From: CAZWBR01 sp964404205
Lineage (GTDB): Bacteria; Bacteroidota; Bacteroidia; Bacteroidales; Prolixibacteraceae
Length of the DNA stretch: 59,344 nt
NCBI GenBank assembly: GCA_964404205.1
Contig: CAYOJD010000005.1
Coordinates: forward strand, 1 to 59,344
Direction of reading: 5' to 3'
Below, one piece after another: positions 26,205 through 34,005 of the stretch. The notes under the pieces are model-generated. The model saw only the letters and a program-made list of their open reading frames with translations. It ran no database searches and had not been told where the DNA came from. Within the stretch, counting starts at the first letter, position 1. Each line of letters opens with the position of its first letter. The position numbers and the translations under genes were made by a program.

Positions 26205-29200
26205 TTAAAATCTGATATTAAGTCCCATAAAGAAAGTGCGCGGCATTGGATAGCCATCGTTTTCCGGATCGATTCCACTGTAAGGGGTGATAGTGAACAG
26301 ATTGCTTGCTCCCAGATAGATACGGGCATTGCTGATGCTGTTGCCTACACTGTCGTAGAACGATTTTGGCAGGGTGTAGCCCAACTGGAGATTGGCTAAC
26401 CTGAAATAAGCGGCACTTTCAAAGAAGAAATCAGAATAACGCATATTAGCGGCAGGGTCTTCGAGATTTAAACGCGGGATATTCCCGTTAGGGTTAGATG
26501 CCGACCATTCGTTGAAGATTTTAGTCGTGACATTGTCTTTGGTTTGCGGATAAATTTCGGCAGCAAGAATTCCGTTGTATTTCACCACATCGCCTACGCC
26601 TGTAAATTGTGCTCCAAGGTCGATTCCTTTATATTCAAGGTTGACATTCAACCCATAATAAAACCCGGGGATCGATTTTCCAACATATACCATGTCGTAG
26701 TTAGATACTTTATCGTCTTTTTCTGTCGAATAGAACTGGCCTGCCTCTTTCGGTGCCGACCGCAAATCGTGGAAATAGAGATCTCCTGGGCGGATTAGAG
26801 ATGTTTTGTACGAGTCATCAGAATATTTCGACAACCATTGGTTTATTTCATCCTGTGTTTCGAACATTCCAGCCACTTTGTATGCTTTGTAGTAGTTAAT
26901 TGAATATCCCTCTTCAATCGTTCCTACCGGGATGTGTTCGTAAGTTTTGGTAACGCGGTTGCGAACTGTGGTAAGGTTTCCGCCAACAGAGTAAGTCAGG
27001 TCGCCAATCTTGTTGGTATAGTTAACCGAGAACTCAAACCCACGGTTATTTACCGATGCAATATTGGCAACGGGCTGCTCTACTACACCTACAGAGCCGG
27101 GAAGTGAAACGGTCTGCAAAATACCTTTTGTATTTTTGTTGTAATATTCAGCTGATAGGGTAAGATTCTGGAAAATTGTAGCGTCTAATCCAATGTTGAA
27201 AGTTTCAGACTTTTCCCATGTCAGGGCTCTGTTTGGGATTCCAAAAACTGTCGCTCCGGTATAGAAATCGCCTGTCCCCGGGCGTGTTCCGCCTGCTCCC
27301 CATGAAAAAGTTGGTTTGGTATTGATAGGCGACAAGTATGCCATGTCGCGAACTTCTTGATTCCCAAGTTGACCCCATCCGGCACGCAATTTAAGGTCGT
27401 CGAGCCAGGTAAGCTCATCCATAAAATGTTCTTTTTTGATTCGCCATGCTGCTGAAATTGCAGGGAAATATCCCCATCTGTTTTCAGGGGCAAATCGGGC
27501 AGAACCGTCACGACGCAAAACAACATCGAGATAATATTTGTAATCATAGTTATAAGCTATACGACCTAAATATCCCTGAAGAGCCCAACGGCCAATATCT
27601 GATCCAACATTGGTGTACTTGTTTTCTCCACCTAGCTTTCTCAGGTAAGGAAGTTTAGAGGTCATATAATCAGTGCTCATTCCGGTATACTTGCTGTTGT
27701 ATTCCTGATCCATCCAGTTCAGAAGGAAGTCGAAATTGTGCAGATTGAAGCTTTTGTTGTAGTTGACGGTAACTTCCCATATCTGGTTGTAGTTGTAAAC
27801 AAAACGTTCGCCATAACTGCCTACCGATTTTCCTTCAGCCAATGTATAAGGGTTTCCGGCTGTGTAATTGAATACTGCACCATCATGGTCACTGAATTCG
27901 TACCTTTCATTATCATATTTGTCAATCGATAACTGTCCCTTGATTTTTAAATTTTTGATTGGTTCAATTTCGATATAGGCATTACCCATGTTGCGCAACG
28001 ATTTATAATAGTTGTCTTTTGAAGCCATTAGCCCTAAAACATTGATCCGGGTTCCTTCTCCCCAGAGTTTTGTATTGCTGTAGCTATTATAATCGGTTTT
28101 ATCGAGCAAGCCGGCAACTGTTGGGGCATAACCATAAGGGCCGTTCTCGTCGTAGATTGGTTGCCAGGCAGGTGCTTTGGCATCATTAAGCGTAATGCCG
28201 TAGTCGACACCTTTACCGTAAGTCAAACGATAGTTCAAACCAAATTTCAGCCAATCATTAATCTGAGTATTCATTTTGAACGAACCTGAATAACGCGTCA
28301 GTTCGTTTCCTTTCATTGTACCTTTGGTGTCGCTGTAACTCATTGATGCATAGTAGTCTGTTCGGTTTGTTCCACCCGATACGCGTGCTGAATAATCCTG
28401 AGTAGGCGCATTTTTATTGCGAATGGCATTCTGCCAGTCATAGGTTGGGGAGTTCCCTAAATATTTTGGACTGGTTGGATCCAAAACATCGCGATTTTCA
28501 GGACTAATTGTCACGTTAGGGGCACCGGCATACAAATCTTGTAATCTTTTGGTGTATTGCTGGGTATTGAGATAGTCCAATTTTTGATAAATATTCTGAA
28601 TCCCTACTCTTGAGCTAAGTTCAACAACCGGTTTGTCGCCACGACCTTTTTTGGTGGTGATAAGGATTACACCATTGGCTGCGCGAACGCCGTAAATAGC
28701 TGCAGCAGAGGCATCTTTTAGAACCGATATTGATTCGATGTCATTTGGGTCGATCAAAGACATGATGTTAAGCGGGCCACGTACGTCTGCTGCACGGGCA
28801 TCTTCTTGTCCTTCAATCCCTGCACCGAATTCTGTAACGGGGATACCATCGATAACATATAGTGGTTCAGCAACTCCCCATGTGTTCACCCCGCGAATAC
28901 GGATGGTTGGACGTGCCATTGGGTTACCAGTTGTTCCTGATACTTGAACACCTGTCATTTGTCCCTGCATGGCCATTTCCGGAGACATTGCAATACTTTT
29001 GGCAATCTTTTCAGAACCTACTGATGAAATTGCTGTGGTAACGTCTTTTTTGGAACGTGTTCCATAGCCAATAACAACAACATCTTCTACACCAACTGCA
29101 TCTTCAGCCATTTTTACATTTATGCTATTTTTCCCGGTGATTGCAATTTGCTGGCTCTTCATTCCAACAAACGAAAAGAGCAATGTTTTGGTATCAGCCG

Positions 29201-29756
29201 GTACATTAAGCGTAAAGTTGCCATCAATATCAGTTACAATACCTGTTGTGGTTCCTGGCACAACAACTGAGACCCCGGGAAGAGGCTGTCCTTTTTCATC
29301 GGTAACGATTCCTTTCATCTCTTTTTTTGCAGGCTGCTGACTGATCTCATCGAGGACTCGGGCTACTTGAGCATTCTTTGTTTCAAGTTCTTTTTCCGAT
29401 TTGCCAATAATAATTTGCCGATCACGGACAACATAAACATTATCAGTTCCCTCGAACATCTGGTCTAGCACTTCCTGGATATTTCTGTCGTATGCACTTA
29501 CTGAAACCCTGCGGTTTAGGTCGATTTGTTGATCTTGATAGAAGAAGATAAACTCGCTGTTCGATTCGATTGTCCTCAGCGCTTCTTTCATGGTCACGTT
29601 GTTAAGATTGAAAGAAAGCTTGGTTTTTTGCGAGTAACTGTTCGAACTGAATGCAAGCGATGAGCTGATAATCAGCAATATCAAGGTGATTCGCATGATT
29701 AGTTTAATTTTTTGGAGAAAAGGCATAACTTCTCCATCGTTTGGTTTTTTTTTCAT
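26205..29756 (-). CDS. susC: SusC/RagA-family TonB-dependent transporter with STN signalling domain
   Basis: The ATG at 29756 is preferred (1183 residues) over one 78 bases upstream, because it leads to a normal basic N-terminus and the signal peptide MRITLILLIISSSLAFSS. Domains in order: an STN/secretin-like signalling domain (FNLNNVTMKEALRTIES…VSVSAYDRNIQEVLDQMF), a carboxypeptidase-regulatory-like domain (KGIVTDEKGQPLPGVSV), a plug (TIRIRGVNTWG, PLYVIDGIPV), and a long beta-barrel ending in Phe (FFMGLNIRF). It imports oligosaccharides across the outer membrane with TonB energy. The STN domain, with FecR and sigma genes directly upstream, indicates that substrate binding signals to the nucleus of the regulon. 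Confidence 0.96.
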   Translation of the reverse strand: MKKKPNDGEVMPFLQKIKLIMRITLILLIISSSLAFSSNSYSQKTKLSFNLNNVTMKEALRTIESNSEFIFFYQDQQIDLNRRVSVSAYDRNIQEVLDQMFEGTDNVYVVRDRQIIIGKSEKELETKNAQVARVLDEISQQPAKKEMKGIVTDEKGQPLPGVSVVVPGTTTGIVTDIDGNFTLNVPADTKTLLFSFVGMKSQQIAITGKNSINVKMAEDAVGVEDVVVIGYGTRSKKDVTTAISSVGSEKIAKSIAMSPEMAMQGQMTGVQVSGTTGNPMARPTIRIRGVNTWGVAEPLYVIDGIPVTEFGAGIEGQEDARAADVRGPLNIMSLIDPNDIESISVLKDASAAAIYGVRAANGVILITTKKGRGDKPVVELSSRVGIQNIYQKLDYLNTQQYTKRLQDLYAGAPNVTISPENRDVLDPTSPKYLGNSPTYDWQNAIRNKNAPTQDYSARVSGGTNRTDYYASMSYSDTKGTMKGNELTRYSGSFKMNTQINDWLKFGLNYRLTYGKGVDYGITLNDAKAPAWQPIYDENGPYGYAPTVAGLLDKTDYNSYSNTKLWGEGTRINVLGLMASKDNYYKSLRNMGNAYIEIEPIKNLKIKGQLSIDKYDNERYEFSDHDGAVFNYTAGNPYTLAEGKSVGSYGERFVYNYNQIWEVTVNYNKSFNLHNFDFLLNWMDQEYNSKYTGMSTDYMTSKLPYLRKLGGENKYTNVGSDIGRWALQGYLGRIAYNYDYKYYLDVVLRRDGSARFAPENRWGYFPAISAAWRIKKEHFMDELTWLDDLKLRAGWGQLGNQEVRDMAYLSPINTKPTFSWGAGGTRPGTGDFYTGATVFGIPNRALTWEKSETFNIGLDATIFQNLTLSAEYYNKNTKGILQTVSLPGSVGVVEQPVANIASVNNRGFEFSVNYTNKIGDLTYSVGGNLTTVRNRVTKTYEHIPVGTIEEGYSINYYKAYKVAGMFETQDEINQWLSKYSDDSYKTSLIRPGDLYFHDLRSAPKEAGQFYSTEKDDKVSNYDMVYVGKSIPGFYYGLNVNLEYKGIDLGAQFTGVGDVVKYNGILAAEIYPQTKDNVTTKIFNEWSASNPNGNIPRLNLEDPAANMRYSDFFFESAAYFRLANLQLGYTLPKSFYDSVGNSISNARIYLGASNLFTITPYSGIDPENDGYPMPRTFFMGLNIRF

Positions 29757-29811
29757 ATTTTTACTCGATTTAATTAAATAATTGACCTGTTGGTCATTTG
29801 TTTCTCTTGAG

Positions 29812-29850
29812 AACCGGGGCATGTTTGGTCGCACTCCCCGGTTTTTTTTG
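29812..29850 (+). terminator. Plus-strand intrinsic terminator inside the susC leader
   Basis: An 8-bp stem, AACCGGGG (29812-29819) with CCCCGGTT (29836-29843), is followed on the plus strand by eight T residues (29842-29849). On the minus strand, which carries all surrounding genes, the hairpin is followed by TCTCAAG and has no U-tract. The polarity therefore fits an RNA running opposite to susC. A candidate start lies upstream on the plus strand: TTTG at 29711 and ATCGTTTG at 29736, a -7-like box with AT in place of TA. Together they would give a transcript of about 100 bases. Confidence 0.6.
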
Positions 29851-29893
29851 TTTATTAGTTTGTTAATTAGCTTTTTAGCATAGGCAAATCCTA

Positions 29894-31075
29894 TTATGGT
29901 TTTACTATTGTATATTGGTTTTCTGTTTTGAATATTTTAATGTTCGATGCAAATGCGATGTTCTCGAGAACGAGATTTAAATCTTCTTTCAAATCAAGCT
30001 TCCCCGAGAAAGTTATATTTTCAAGTCCACTCCCAAAGTTGATCTTTTTGTCGTAATACCGTTCAAGTTTCTTGAAAATCAACGGGGTTGGCTCGTTTTC
30101 GAAAATCAGATATCCATTTACCCATGAAGTATAAAGTTGAACATCAACATTCTCTTTAGATATTGATTTATCTTCTTTTCCATAGATCATACGTTGACCG
30201 GGTACCATTGCTACAGGTTTTGCAAAGATTTTATTTTCGCCGATGGTAACTTTGCCTTCTACCAATACGGTTTGAATCGTATTTTCTTCGGGGTAACCTG
30301 ATACATTGAATTTTGTTCCCAAAACCTTGATGGTGAGATTTTGTGAGTTGACCATAAATGGGCGTTTGGCATCTTTGGCAACATCAAAAAAGGCCTCACC
30401 CAACAGAAAAACTTCGCGTGTATTACCGTTGAAATTTGTAGGATAGGAGAGCTGGCTACCCGAGTTTAGTTTTATCCGGGTACCGTCGGCAAGGGTTACC
30501 ACAGAGCGTTTACCGTAAGGTACAATGATGGTATTCATTGCATTGGTTCCTTGCTCGGGCACATTTTTCATTTCGATGGTTTCACTGTTGACCGAGAGCT
30601 TTCCATCGGCATTTTGTTCAATGCTCGTATCTTCTGTGTCAAACTCTTTTTTTGAACCATCGGCAAGAATCACCACTCCTTTTTCGAAGCTTTGCTTGTC
30701 GGCCTGAACCATCTGAAATGGTGTACCTTTTTGGGAAACCGAGTACCAGCCGTATGCACCAACACCCAACGCAACCAACAAAACGGCGGCTGCTCGGAGA
30801 AATATTTTTCTGAATTGAATATTAGTTGCCTTCGTTTTTTGAATGCGGGTAAAAATCTCTTCGATATTCTTTTCAGAGATATCTTCGTTGGTTGCTCTTA
30901 GGTTTCTGACAATAAAAATGGCATCGTTGATTGCTGCTCCAAGTTGCCGGTCGCCGGATCTTAATTCAGCCCAAAACGAATTATCCGGCTCTTCGGGGTG
31001 AAGAGCCCAATGGACAAAATCCTGATGGAGGATAAAATCCTCAGTTTTATAGTTTTTGAAATCTTCGTGTCTCAT
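29894..31075 (-). CDS. FecR-family anti-sigma factor
   Basis: This 393-residue protein has three parts: a cytoplasmic N-terminal anti-sigma region (DFVHWALHPEEPDNSFWAEL, about 21-40), one membrane helix (FLRAAAVLLVALGVGAYGWY, about 103-122), and a periplasmic FecR domain (GKRSVVTLADGTRIKLNSGS, REVFLLGEAFFDVAKD, FMVNSQNLTIKVLGTKFNVSG). A DUF4974-type C-terminal domain follows (NEPTPLIFKKLERYYDKKINF). It holds the neighbouring ECF sigma factor inactive until the SusC STN domain signals through the periplasm. It lies between the sigma gene (148 bases upstream) and susC, the standard order for this regulatory trio. Confidence 0.95.
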   Translation of the reverse strand: MRHEDFKNYKTEDFILHQDFVHWALHPEEPDNSFWAELRSGDRQLGAAINDAIFIVRNLRATNEDISEKNIEEIFTRIQKTKATNIQFRKIFLRAAAVLLVALGVGAYGWYSVSQKGTPFQMVQADKQSFEKGVVILADGSKKEFDTEDTSIEQNADGKLSVNSETIEMKNVPEQGTNAMNTIIVPYGKRSVVTLADGTRIKLNSGSQLSYPTNFNGNTREVFLLGEAFFDVAKDAKRPFMVNSQNLTIKVLGTKFNVSGYPEENTIQTVLVEGKVTIGENKIFAKPVAMVPGQRMIYGKEDKSISKENVDVQLYTSWVNGYLIFENEPTPLIFKKLERYYDKKINFGSGLENITFSGKLDLKEDLNLVLENIAFASNIKIFKTENQYTIVKP

Positions 31076-31223
31076 CAGCGCTATAGCTCATCTTTATTTA
31101 CTAAAGACAACCAGAGACAAAACATCATCAATAAAAATGTTGAAAATGTTTTTTTTTGAGATTTTTTTCATCTCAAGTTCGTTATATTTCAGTTGATGAG
31201 ATGGTTAGTAAAGGTTGTATGTT

Positions 31224-31859
31224 TCAACAAAATTTTTTTTGAAAGAAGGAGAGTAATAAAATGGTGGGACCTGTGGTGTTGATGGCCTCACGTAGTTCTT
31301 TCACCGCGCGGTAAATCAGGTTTCGCGAAGCTTCGATGCTCATTTCGAGCAGTTCTGCAATTTCGGTATAATCGAGCTCTTCGTTAAAACGCAGATAGAT
31401 GGCCTCTTTTTGCCGCGAAGTCAGTTTTTCAATCGATTTTCTTAATGCCCGAATTTTGTTCTGATAACTTTCCTCGTTGATTATATGCTCTTCAACGGGA
31501 AATGCAACATCGAAATCGTATGAGGGGTTGATTCCAGGAAGGGTAAATCTCTTCTCGCGTTGCAGTAGTCTAAAAAGCTTACGCTTGAATGATTTCAATA
31601 AATAGAACCGAATATTGGTAGTAGTGCCAAGCTGTTTTCTGTTTTTTACAAGTTCGGCAAAAAGATCGTGAATGCTGTCTTCAATTACTGAGTTGTTCGA
31701 CGAAAATTTAAGCCCGTATCGGTAAAGTTCCCGGCTGTGTGAATTATAAATCAAGGCAAGTGCGTGGTCGTCGCCTGCGATGAAATTATTCCATATTTGC
31801 TGGTCGCTTGAGATGTCGGACATTCGATCGTTTTGGTTTTTCGCATACAACATTAACAT
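31224..31859 (-). CDS. ECF-type RNA polymerase sigma factor
   Basis: This 211-residue protein has sigma-70 region 2 (ALIYNSHSRELYRYGLKF, VIEDSIHDLFAEL) and region 4 (LTSRQKEAIYLRFNEELDYTEIAELLEMSIEASRNLI split over two helices), with no region 3, as in ECF factors. An alternative ATG at 31823 would shorten it by 12 residues and starts just before the family's usual beginning. It should direct RNA polymerase to the locus promoters once released by FecR. It is the most upstream gene of the locus and lies downstream of clpX behind a strong palindrome. Its own promoter was not identified. Confidence 0.94.
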   Translation of the reverse strand: MLMLYAKNQNDRMSDISSDQQIWNNFIAGDDHALALIYNSHSRELYRYGLKFSSNNSVIEDSIHDLFAELVKNRKQLGTTTNIRFYLLKSFKRKLFRLLQREKRFTLPGINPSYDFDVAFPVEEHIINEESYQNKIRALRKSIEKLTSRQKEAIYLRFNEELDYTEIAELLEMSIEASRNLIYRAVKELREAINTTGPTILLLSFFQKKFC

Positions 31860-31884
31860 ATTTTTGCCGGATTACCAAAGAGAT

Positions 31885-31929
31885 ATAACAAGTAAGGCAG
31901 TCGCTTTAAACGTCTGCCTTACTTGTTAT
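31885..31929. other. 16-bp perfect inverted repeat between clpX and the sigma gene
   Basis: The left arm begins ATAACAAG (31885-31900) and the right arm ends CTTGTTAT (31914-31929); the arms pair perfectly over 16 bases around a 13-base loop. There is no T-tract on either side, so it is not a standard intrinsic terminator. It begins 16 bases after the clpX stop on the minus strand and could stabilise that 3' end, block read-through into the polysaccharide locus, or serve as a protein-binding operator. Confidence 0.65.
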
Positions 31930-31944
31930 TGGTGAATCATACGA

Positions 31945-33168
31945 TTAACTGGCCTGTAACCGGATGGCATTTACCCGGTCAATTTTTTCTTTGGCAAATT
32001 CAGGAGTAACCACCCATTCTTTGACTTCGTTCGAGTGCATCTCGAACATCACATCGATCATAATTGTTTCACAAAGTGCGCGAAGCCCGCGGGCTCCCAG
32101 TTTATATTCAACTGCTTTATCGACAATAATATCAAGCGTTTCATCCGGGAACGTAAGTTTGATACCGTCCATTTGAAATAGCTTGACATATTGCTTGATA
32201 ATTGAATTCTTAGGCTCGGTAAGTATTCTTCTGAGCGCATCGCGTTCGAGAGGAACCAGGTAGGTAAGTATCGGCAACCGACCAATGATTTCGGGGATTA
32301 GCCCGAAAGATCTTAAATCCTGTGGTGCAATGTATTGCAGCAGGTTATCGCGGTCAACTTTCCAATTTTCGAGATTGGCTTTATAACCTACTACTTTGGT
32401 ATTCAGCCGATGGCCAATTTTACGTTCGATTCCTTCGAAAGCTCCCCCGCAAATGAAAAGGATATTTTTGGTATTTACAGGAATCATTTTTTGTTCGGGA
32501 TGTTTTCGTCCGCCTTGTGGTGGAACATTGACCACTGAACCCTCTAATAATTTCAGTAACCCTTGTTGAACTCCTTCGCCCGAAACGTCGCGGGTAATCG
32601 ACGGGTTATCGCCTTTGCGTGCAATCTTGTCGATTTCGTCGATAAAGACAATCCCGCGTTCGGCAGCTTCGACATTATAGTCGGCTACCTGCAACAGGCG
32701 GGTGAGTAGGCTTTCGATATCTTCGCCCACATATCCGGCTTCGGTGAGTACCGTTGCATCGACAATGGTGAAAGGCACATGGAGCAACCGGGCAATGGTT
32801 TTGGCCAGCAATGTTTTTCCGGTACCTGTAGGCCCAACAAGGATGATATTCGATTTCTCGATTTCAGTTCCATCGTCATCAACTTTCTGGTTTAACCTTT
32901 TGTAGTGGTTGTAAACGGCAACGGCAAGTACTTTCTTGGCATTGTCCTGTCCAATAACATATTGGTCGAGAAATGCCTTGATTTCGAAAGGCTTTTTCAA
33001 TTCGATGCCGGTTAAATCAAAATTGTCGTTTTTACGGAACTCCTCTTCAACAATGGCATGGGCTTGTTCGATACAGTTTTCGCAGATATGGCCTTCCATA
33101 CCCGCAATCAGCAGTTGAACATCTTTTTTCTCCCTGCCGCAAAAGGAGCATCTATCCATTTTCTTCAT
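31945..33168 (-). CDS. clpX: ATP-dependent Clp protease ATP-binding subunit ClpX
   Basis: This 407-residue AAA+ unfoldase delivers substrates to ClpP. The N-terminal zinc domain has Cys7, Cys10, Cys29 and Cys32 (CSFC…CENC). Walker A is GPTGTGKT at 112-119, Walker B is FIDEIDKI near 175, and LTEAGYVGED (pore loop) and the sensor segment RRILTEPKNS are present. Length is normal for ClpX. It starts 37 bases after the clpP stop, so clpP-clpX are co-transcribed. A palindrome follows the stop codon. Confidence 0.98.
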   Translation of the reverse strand: MKKMDRCSFCGREKKDVQLLIAGMEGHICENCIEQAHAIVEEEFRKNDNFDLTGIELKKPFEIKAFLDQYVIGQDNAKKVLAVAVYNHYKRLNQKVDDDGTEIEKSNIILVGPTGTGKTLLAKTIARLLHVPFTIVDATVLTEAGYVGEDIESLLTRLLQVADYNVEAAERGIVFIDEIDKIARKGDNPSITRDVSGEGVQQGLLKLLEGSVVNVPPQGGRKHPEQKMIPVNTKNILFICGGAFEGIERKIGHRLNTKVVGYKANLENWKVDRDNLLQYIAPQDLRSFGLIPEIIGRLPILTYLVPLERDALRRILTEPKNSIIKQYVKLFQMDGIKLTFPDETLDIIVDKAVEYKLGARGLRALCETIMIDVMFEMHSNEVKEWVVTPEFAKEKIDRVNAIRLQAS

Positions 33169-33205
33169 TATCTCTATTAATAGTCAAACAGCGGAAATCG
33201 AGGAT

Positions 33206-33886
33206 TTATTTTTTCACACGGAATAAAATATCGTCGATCATTCCATATTCTTTAGCCTCTTCAGCGGTCATCCAGTAATCACGGTCCGAATCTTTTTCAA
33301 CCTTTTCGATAGGTTGGCCTGAATGATCGGCAATGATTTCGTAGAGCTCGTGTTTCAGCTTTTTAATTTCTCTCACAGTAATTTCCATGTCGGAAGCTTG
33401 TCCCTGGGCCCCACCCATTGGCTGGTGTATCATGATGCGTGAGTGTTTCAGTGCCGAACGTTTGCCTTTTGTTCCGGCAGTCATCAGTACCGCAGCCATC
33501 GATGCTGCCATTCCGGTGCAGATGGTGGCTACATCGCAACTGATGTATTGCATCGTGTCGTAAATGCCCAGACCGGCATGGACTGAACCTCCGGGAGAGT
33601 TGAAATAGAGTTGAATATCTTTTCCCGGATCGGACGAATCGAGAAACAGTAACTGCGCCTGTATAATGTTGGCTACGTAATCGTCAATCGGAATACCCAG
33701 AAATATTATCCGGTCCATCATCAAACGCGAGAAGACATCCATTTGGGCTATGTTCAACTGACGTTCCTCAATAATGGTAGGAGAGATATAGCTGGCGTGG
33801 ATTGAATTGAACTGGTGCAGCGTAAGGCTGCTTATTCCCATATGCTTGGTGGCAAACTTTTTGAATTCGTCGTTTTTCATATCCAT
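33206..33886 (-). CDS. clpP: ATP-dependent Clp protease proteolytic subunit ClpP
   Basis: This 226-residue serine peptidase has its catalytic triad visible: Ser129 in GMAASMA, His154 in IMIHQPMGG, and Asp203 in DSDRDYWM. The oligomer-forming segment and the conserved FNSPGGSV loop (96-102) are present. It degrades unfolded proteins in the cytoplasm together with ClpX. The N-terminus is somewhat longer than in proteobacterial ClpP, as is common in this phylum; a second start at residue 3 is possible. It lies 119 bases after trigger factor and 37 bases before clpX. Confidence 0.97.
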   Translation of the reverse strand: MDMKNDEFKKFATKHMGISSLTLHQFNSIHASYISPTIIEERQLNIAQMDVFSRLMMDRIIFLGIPIDDYVANIIQAQLLFLDSSDPGKDIQLYFNSPGGSVHAGLGIYDTMQYISCDVATICTGMAASMAAVLMTAGTKGKRSALKHSRIMIHQPMGGAQGQASDMEITVREIKKLKHELYEIIADHSGQPIEKVEKDSDRDYWMTAEEAKEYGMIDDILFRVKK

Positions 33887-33966
33887 TGTGCTTTGTATTA
33901 AATAAAAAACTTTGCGTTATCAAACCGTCGACCTTCCATTAACGGGCAGGCAAACGGTCTGACTCA

Positions 33967-33974
33967 CAAAGTTA
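33967..33974 (-). promoter_or_regulatory. Possible clpP promoter (-7 element)
   Basis: The minus strand reads TAACTTTG, an exact TAnnTTTG match, about 80 bases before the clpP start and 32 bases after the tig stop. The leader that follows contains pairable segments (ACCGT/ACGGT at 33924-33928 and 33954-33958). No -33 TTTG was found. It would allow clpPX expression independent of tig. Confidence 0.35.
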
Positions 33975-34005
33975 TTAAAATCCGGCTATTCTGAACAGCG
34001 CGGTA

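Noticed and set aside
31156..31176. TTGAGAT/ATCTCAA hairpin between the sigma and FecR genes as a terminator
   Set aside because: On the transcribed strand it is followed by A residues rather than a U-tract, so termination is unlikely.
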